Shown: piece by piece, positions 6,163-8,394 of the stretch
How positions within the stretch are numbered: the first letter of the stretch is position 1
Layout of the letters: each line of letters begins with the position of its first letter
Source of the DNA: Thermoplasmata archaeon
GTDB taxonomy: Archaea > Thermoplasmatota > Thermoplasmata > Lutacidiplasmatales > UBA184
Assembly (NCBI GenBank): GCA_030039825.1
Contig: JASHUV010000025.1
Location: 1 to 8,394, forward strand
Reading direction: 5' to 3'
Length of the DNA stretch: 8,394 nucleotides
Made by a program: the position numbers and the translations under genes
The notes under the pieces: model-generated
Told to the model about the DNA's origin: nothing
Database searches by the model: none
The model's input: only the letters and a program-made list of their open reading frames with translations

Positions 6163-8394
6163 GTGGAATCGTATTTTCGCGCGCTCGAGTCGTCGGTGGA
6201 GCGCGCCTACGCGAGCGCCGGGGAGGCGCGCGCGCAGGGGTACGATCCCGAGCTCGCCGTCGAGATCCCTCGCGCCCACGACATGGCGAGCCGCGTCGAG
6301 AAGCTGCTCGGCCATCTCGGCCTCGACGGCCTCTCCGGGGAGATCCGCGCCCGGGCCGCGGAGATGCCGAGGGAGGAGGCCGCGCTCACGATCGCGCGGC
6401 GCCTCGCCCGGGACCCGTCGCGCGGCCCCGACCTCGAGTCGCGTCTCGATGCGGCGTTGCGCGTCGGCCTCGCGATCCTGACCGAGGGGATCCTCGTGGC
6501 CCCCCTCGAGGGGCTCGCGGAGGTGCGCCTCGCCGGCGGGAGGGGCGGGGCGCCGTACGTCGAGCTGCGCTACGCCGGCCCGATCCGGGCCGCCGGGGGG
6601 ACCGCGCAGGCCCTCTCCGTGCTCCTCGCCGACATCGTGCGCCGTGACCTCGGGCTCGGGGCGTACGTCCCGGACGCCGCCGAGGTCGGTCGCTACCAGG
6701 AGGAGATCCCGCTCTACAAGCACCTCCAGCACCTCCAGTACGTGCCCACGGCCGCCGAGATCGCCGTCGCGGTGCGCCACGTCCCGGTGTGCATCTCGGG
6801 GGAATCGACGGAGGGGGACGCGGAGGTCAGCGCCTTCCGGGACCTCCCGAGGGTCCCGACGAACGGGGTGAGGGGCGGCGCCTGCCTCGTCCTCGCGGAG
6901 GGGCTCTGCCAGAAGTCCGCGAAGCTCCGCAAGATCGTGGAGAAGCTCAACGTCCCCGGCTGGGAGTTCCTCGCCGAGCTCGGCCACGCCCGCGCCGAGT
7001 CCCACGACGACGGCCTCGCCCCGAAGTACCTCCGAGAGGCCGTCGGGGGCCGCCCCGTGCTCGCCTATCCCGGCCGGGCCGGCGGGTTCCGGTTGGTCTA
7101 TGGGCGCGCCCGGACGAGCGGCCTCGCCTCGCTCGCCGTGAACCCGGCGACGATGATCCTCCTTCGCCGCTTCGTCGCGATCGGGACGCAGGTCAAGGTC
7201 GAGTTCCCCGGCAAGGCCTCCGCGATGAGCGTCTGCGACACCGTCGAGGGGCCGATCGTCGAGCTCGACGACGGCACCGTGACGGCCGTCCACGACCGGT
7301 CGCGCGCGGAGTCGCTGCTCCCGAGGGTCCGGCGGATCGTCGACCTCGGCGAGCTCCTCGTGCCGTTCGGCGAGTTCCTCGAGAACAACCGTCCCCTCGC
7401 CCCCGGCGGCTACTCCCTCGACTGGCACCTCACGGAGCTCGAGCGGGCCGGCGCGGCCGCGGACGGACCCGGCGCGCTCACGCCGTCGTACGCCGAGGCG
7501 CTCGCCGCGGCGAGCGACCACGGCGTCCCGCTGCATCCGCGCTTCCTCCTGTTCTGGCACGACCTCGCGCCCTCGGAGGTCGCGGAGCTCTCCCGGAGGG
7601 TCGAGACGGAGGGCCGCGTCGTCGACGACCGGCTCTGGCTTCCCGCCGCGGACGGGCTTCCCGAGCTCCTCGCCCGGCTCGGCGTCCTCTTCGCTCCGCA
7701 CGAGGCGGGAGGGATCCTCGCCGAGGGCGTCCCGTCCGTCGCGCTCCTCGGCGGGCTCGGTCTCGCCGCCCGGGGGGACCGACTCGAGCGCCGGGTCGAG
7801 CTCGACCCGCTCGGAGAGGAGACGCTCGCCTACGTGAGCCACCTCACCGGCGCCCGGGTGAAGGCGCGCGGCCCCACCCGGATCGGCGCGCGCGTCGGAC
7901 GACCGGAGAAGGCCCGGGAACGCTCGATGAGCCCGAACGTCCACACGCTCTTCCCGGTCGGCGATGCCGGCGGCCCCCGGCGGTCGATCCCGGAAGCCGC
8001 CCGCGTCGCGGCCCGGGCCCCCCCGAGGGTCCGCCTCGGGGTCCGTCGCTGCCCGGCCTGCGAGAGGACGAGCGTCTGGCTCCGTTGCCCGTGCGGCGGC
8101 CACACCGTGCCCACCGGGGCGGTCGCCGAGGAAGCCCTGCCGATCGACGCCCTCTGGCAGGGGGCCCTCGCCCGGCTCCCGATCGGGCGGGTCCCCGAGG
8201 TGAAGGGCGTGAAGGGGCTGACCTCGCCGGGCAAGGTCCCCGAGATGCTCGAGAAGGGGGTCCTGAGGGCCCGGCACGGGATCTCGGTCTACCAGGACGG
8301 CACGAGCCGCTTCGACCTCACCGACCTCCCCCTCACCCACTTCCGACCCTCCGAGGTCGGTCTCCCCCTCGAACGGGCCCGCGAGCTCGGCTAC
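6163..8394 (+). CDS. polC: DNA polymerase D large subunit DP2, N-terminal 744 residues (3' end outside the window)
   Basis: DP2 is the polymerizing subunit of the replicative family D DNA polymerase. It works with the DP1 exonuclease subunit, PCNA and primase. The N-terminus matches the family: ESYFRALESSVERAYASAGE, then DPELAVEIPRAHDMASRVE. Conserved blocks follow: PYVELRYAGPIRAAGGTAQA (from 131), RYQEEIPLYKH (177), RVPTNGVRGGACLVLAEGL (230), PKYLREAVGGRPVLAYPGRA (287), GRPEKARERSMSPNVHTLFP (579) and VKGVKGLTSPGKVPEMLEKG (680). A zinc-knuckle region has C630, C633, C642 and C644. The usual length is about 1,100-1,300 residues, so the catalytic aspartates and C-terminal DP1/PCNA contacts lie beyond the window. 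No intein interrupts the visible part. GTG at 6163 is chosen because it aligns with the family start and fits the TATA box. DP1 is not in this window. Not to be confused with bacterial PolC. Confidence 0.96.
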   Translation, partial: MESYFRALESSVERAYASAGEARAQGYDPELAVEIPRAHDMASRVEKLLGHLGLDGLSGEIRARAAEMPREEAALTIARRLARDPSRGPDLESRLDAALRVGLAILTEGILVAPLEGLAEVRLAGGRGGAPYVELRYAGPIRAAGGTAQALSVLLADIVRRDLGLGAYVPDAAEVGRYQEEIPLYKHLQHLQYVPTAAEIAVAVRHVPVCISGESTEGDAEVSAFRDLPRVPTNGVRGGACLVLAEGLCQKSAKLRKIVEKLNVPGWEFLAELGHARAESHDDGLAPKYLREAVGGRPVLAYPGRAGGFRLVYGRARTSGLASLAVNPATMILLRRFVAIGTQVKVEFPGKASAMSVCDTVEGPIVELDDGTVTAVHDRSRAESLLPRVRRIVDLGELLVPFGEFLENNRPLAPGGYSLDWHLTELERAGAAADGPGALTPSYAEALAAASDHGVPLHPRFLLFWHDLAPSEVAELSRRVETEGRVVDDRLWLPAADGLPELLARLGVLFAPHEAGGILAEGVPSVALLGGLGLAARGDRLERRVELDPLGEETLAYVSHLTGARVKARGPTRIGARVGRPEKARERSMSPNVHTLFPVGDAGGPRRSIPEAARVAARAPPRVRLGVRRCPACERTSVWLRCPCGGHTVPTGAVAEEALPIDALWQGALARLPIGRVPEVKGVKGLTSPGKVPEMLEKGVLRARHGISVYQDGTSRFDLTDLPLTHFRPSEVGLPLERARELGY

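Noticed and set aside
3881..6481. Very long plus-strand open frame (866 codons) opposite protein B
   Set aside because: The translation is almost only R, G, D, V, E, A and P without domains, and the opposite strand has clear YVTN and stalk repeats. It is a shadow frame from GC-rich codon use.
6076..8340. Long minus-strand open frame (754 codons) opposite DP2
   Set aside because: It is antisense to an unambiguous, continuously conserved DP2 coding region and has low-complexity charged composition.
6163..8394. Intein or frameshift in DP2
   Set aside because: The frame is uninterrupted for 744 codons and all conserved blocks follow in the expected order with normal spacing.

Overview
The window looks like a piece of a very GC-rich archaeal chromosome, most likely from an uncultured Thermoplasmatota-type euryarchaeon. 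Three observations support this. The right end encodes the large subunit (DP2) of the archaea-specific family D DNA polymerase. The middle holds two membrane-anchored YVTN beta-propeller proteins whose stalks are built from 'ESGLPxGTxW...NGTYxY' modules, a style common in Thermoplasmata surface proteins. Two genes also have TATA-like boxes about 27-30 bases before their start codons, as in archaeal leaderless promoters. The archaeal assignment is firm; the phylum is an inference.

Layout, left to right. (1) 1-69: the last 22 codons of an unidentified + strand gene. (2) 151-774, minus strand: a complete MT-A70 family N6-adenine methyltransferase, tail-to-tail with gene 1. A T-rich stretch just past its stop could terminate it. 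(3) 775-873: a divergent promoter region. (4) 874-3075, plus strand: propeller protein A, 733 aa. It has a signal peptide, eight 40-residue blades, four Ig-like stalk modules, a Pro linker, one transmembrane helix and a basic end. (5) 3095-5983, minus strand: propeller protein B, 962 aa (the frame can extend to 6088). It has the same architecture with six stalk modules and a 42-residue acidic, Pro-rich cytoplasmic tail. The stops of A and B are separated by only 19 bases. (6) about 6089-6162: a divergent promoter region with a clear ATTTATC box. (7) 6163 to the window end, plus strand: the first 744 codons of DP2, starting at GTG. The catalytic core lies beyond the window.

Nothing in the window links the replication gene functionally to the surface proteins. 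The most interesting element is the convergent pair of paralogous propeller-on-a-stalk proteins. They look like glycosylated cell-surface receptors, adhesins or S-layer-associated proteins with different stalk lengths and opposite-charge cytoplasmic tails. The orphan methyltransferase has no restriction partner here. I saw no tRNA, rRNA, CRISPR array, transposase or intein.
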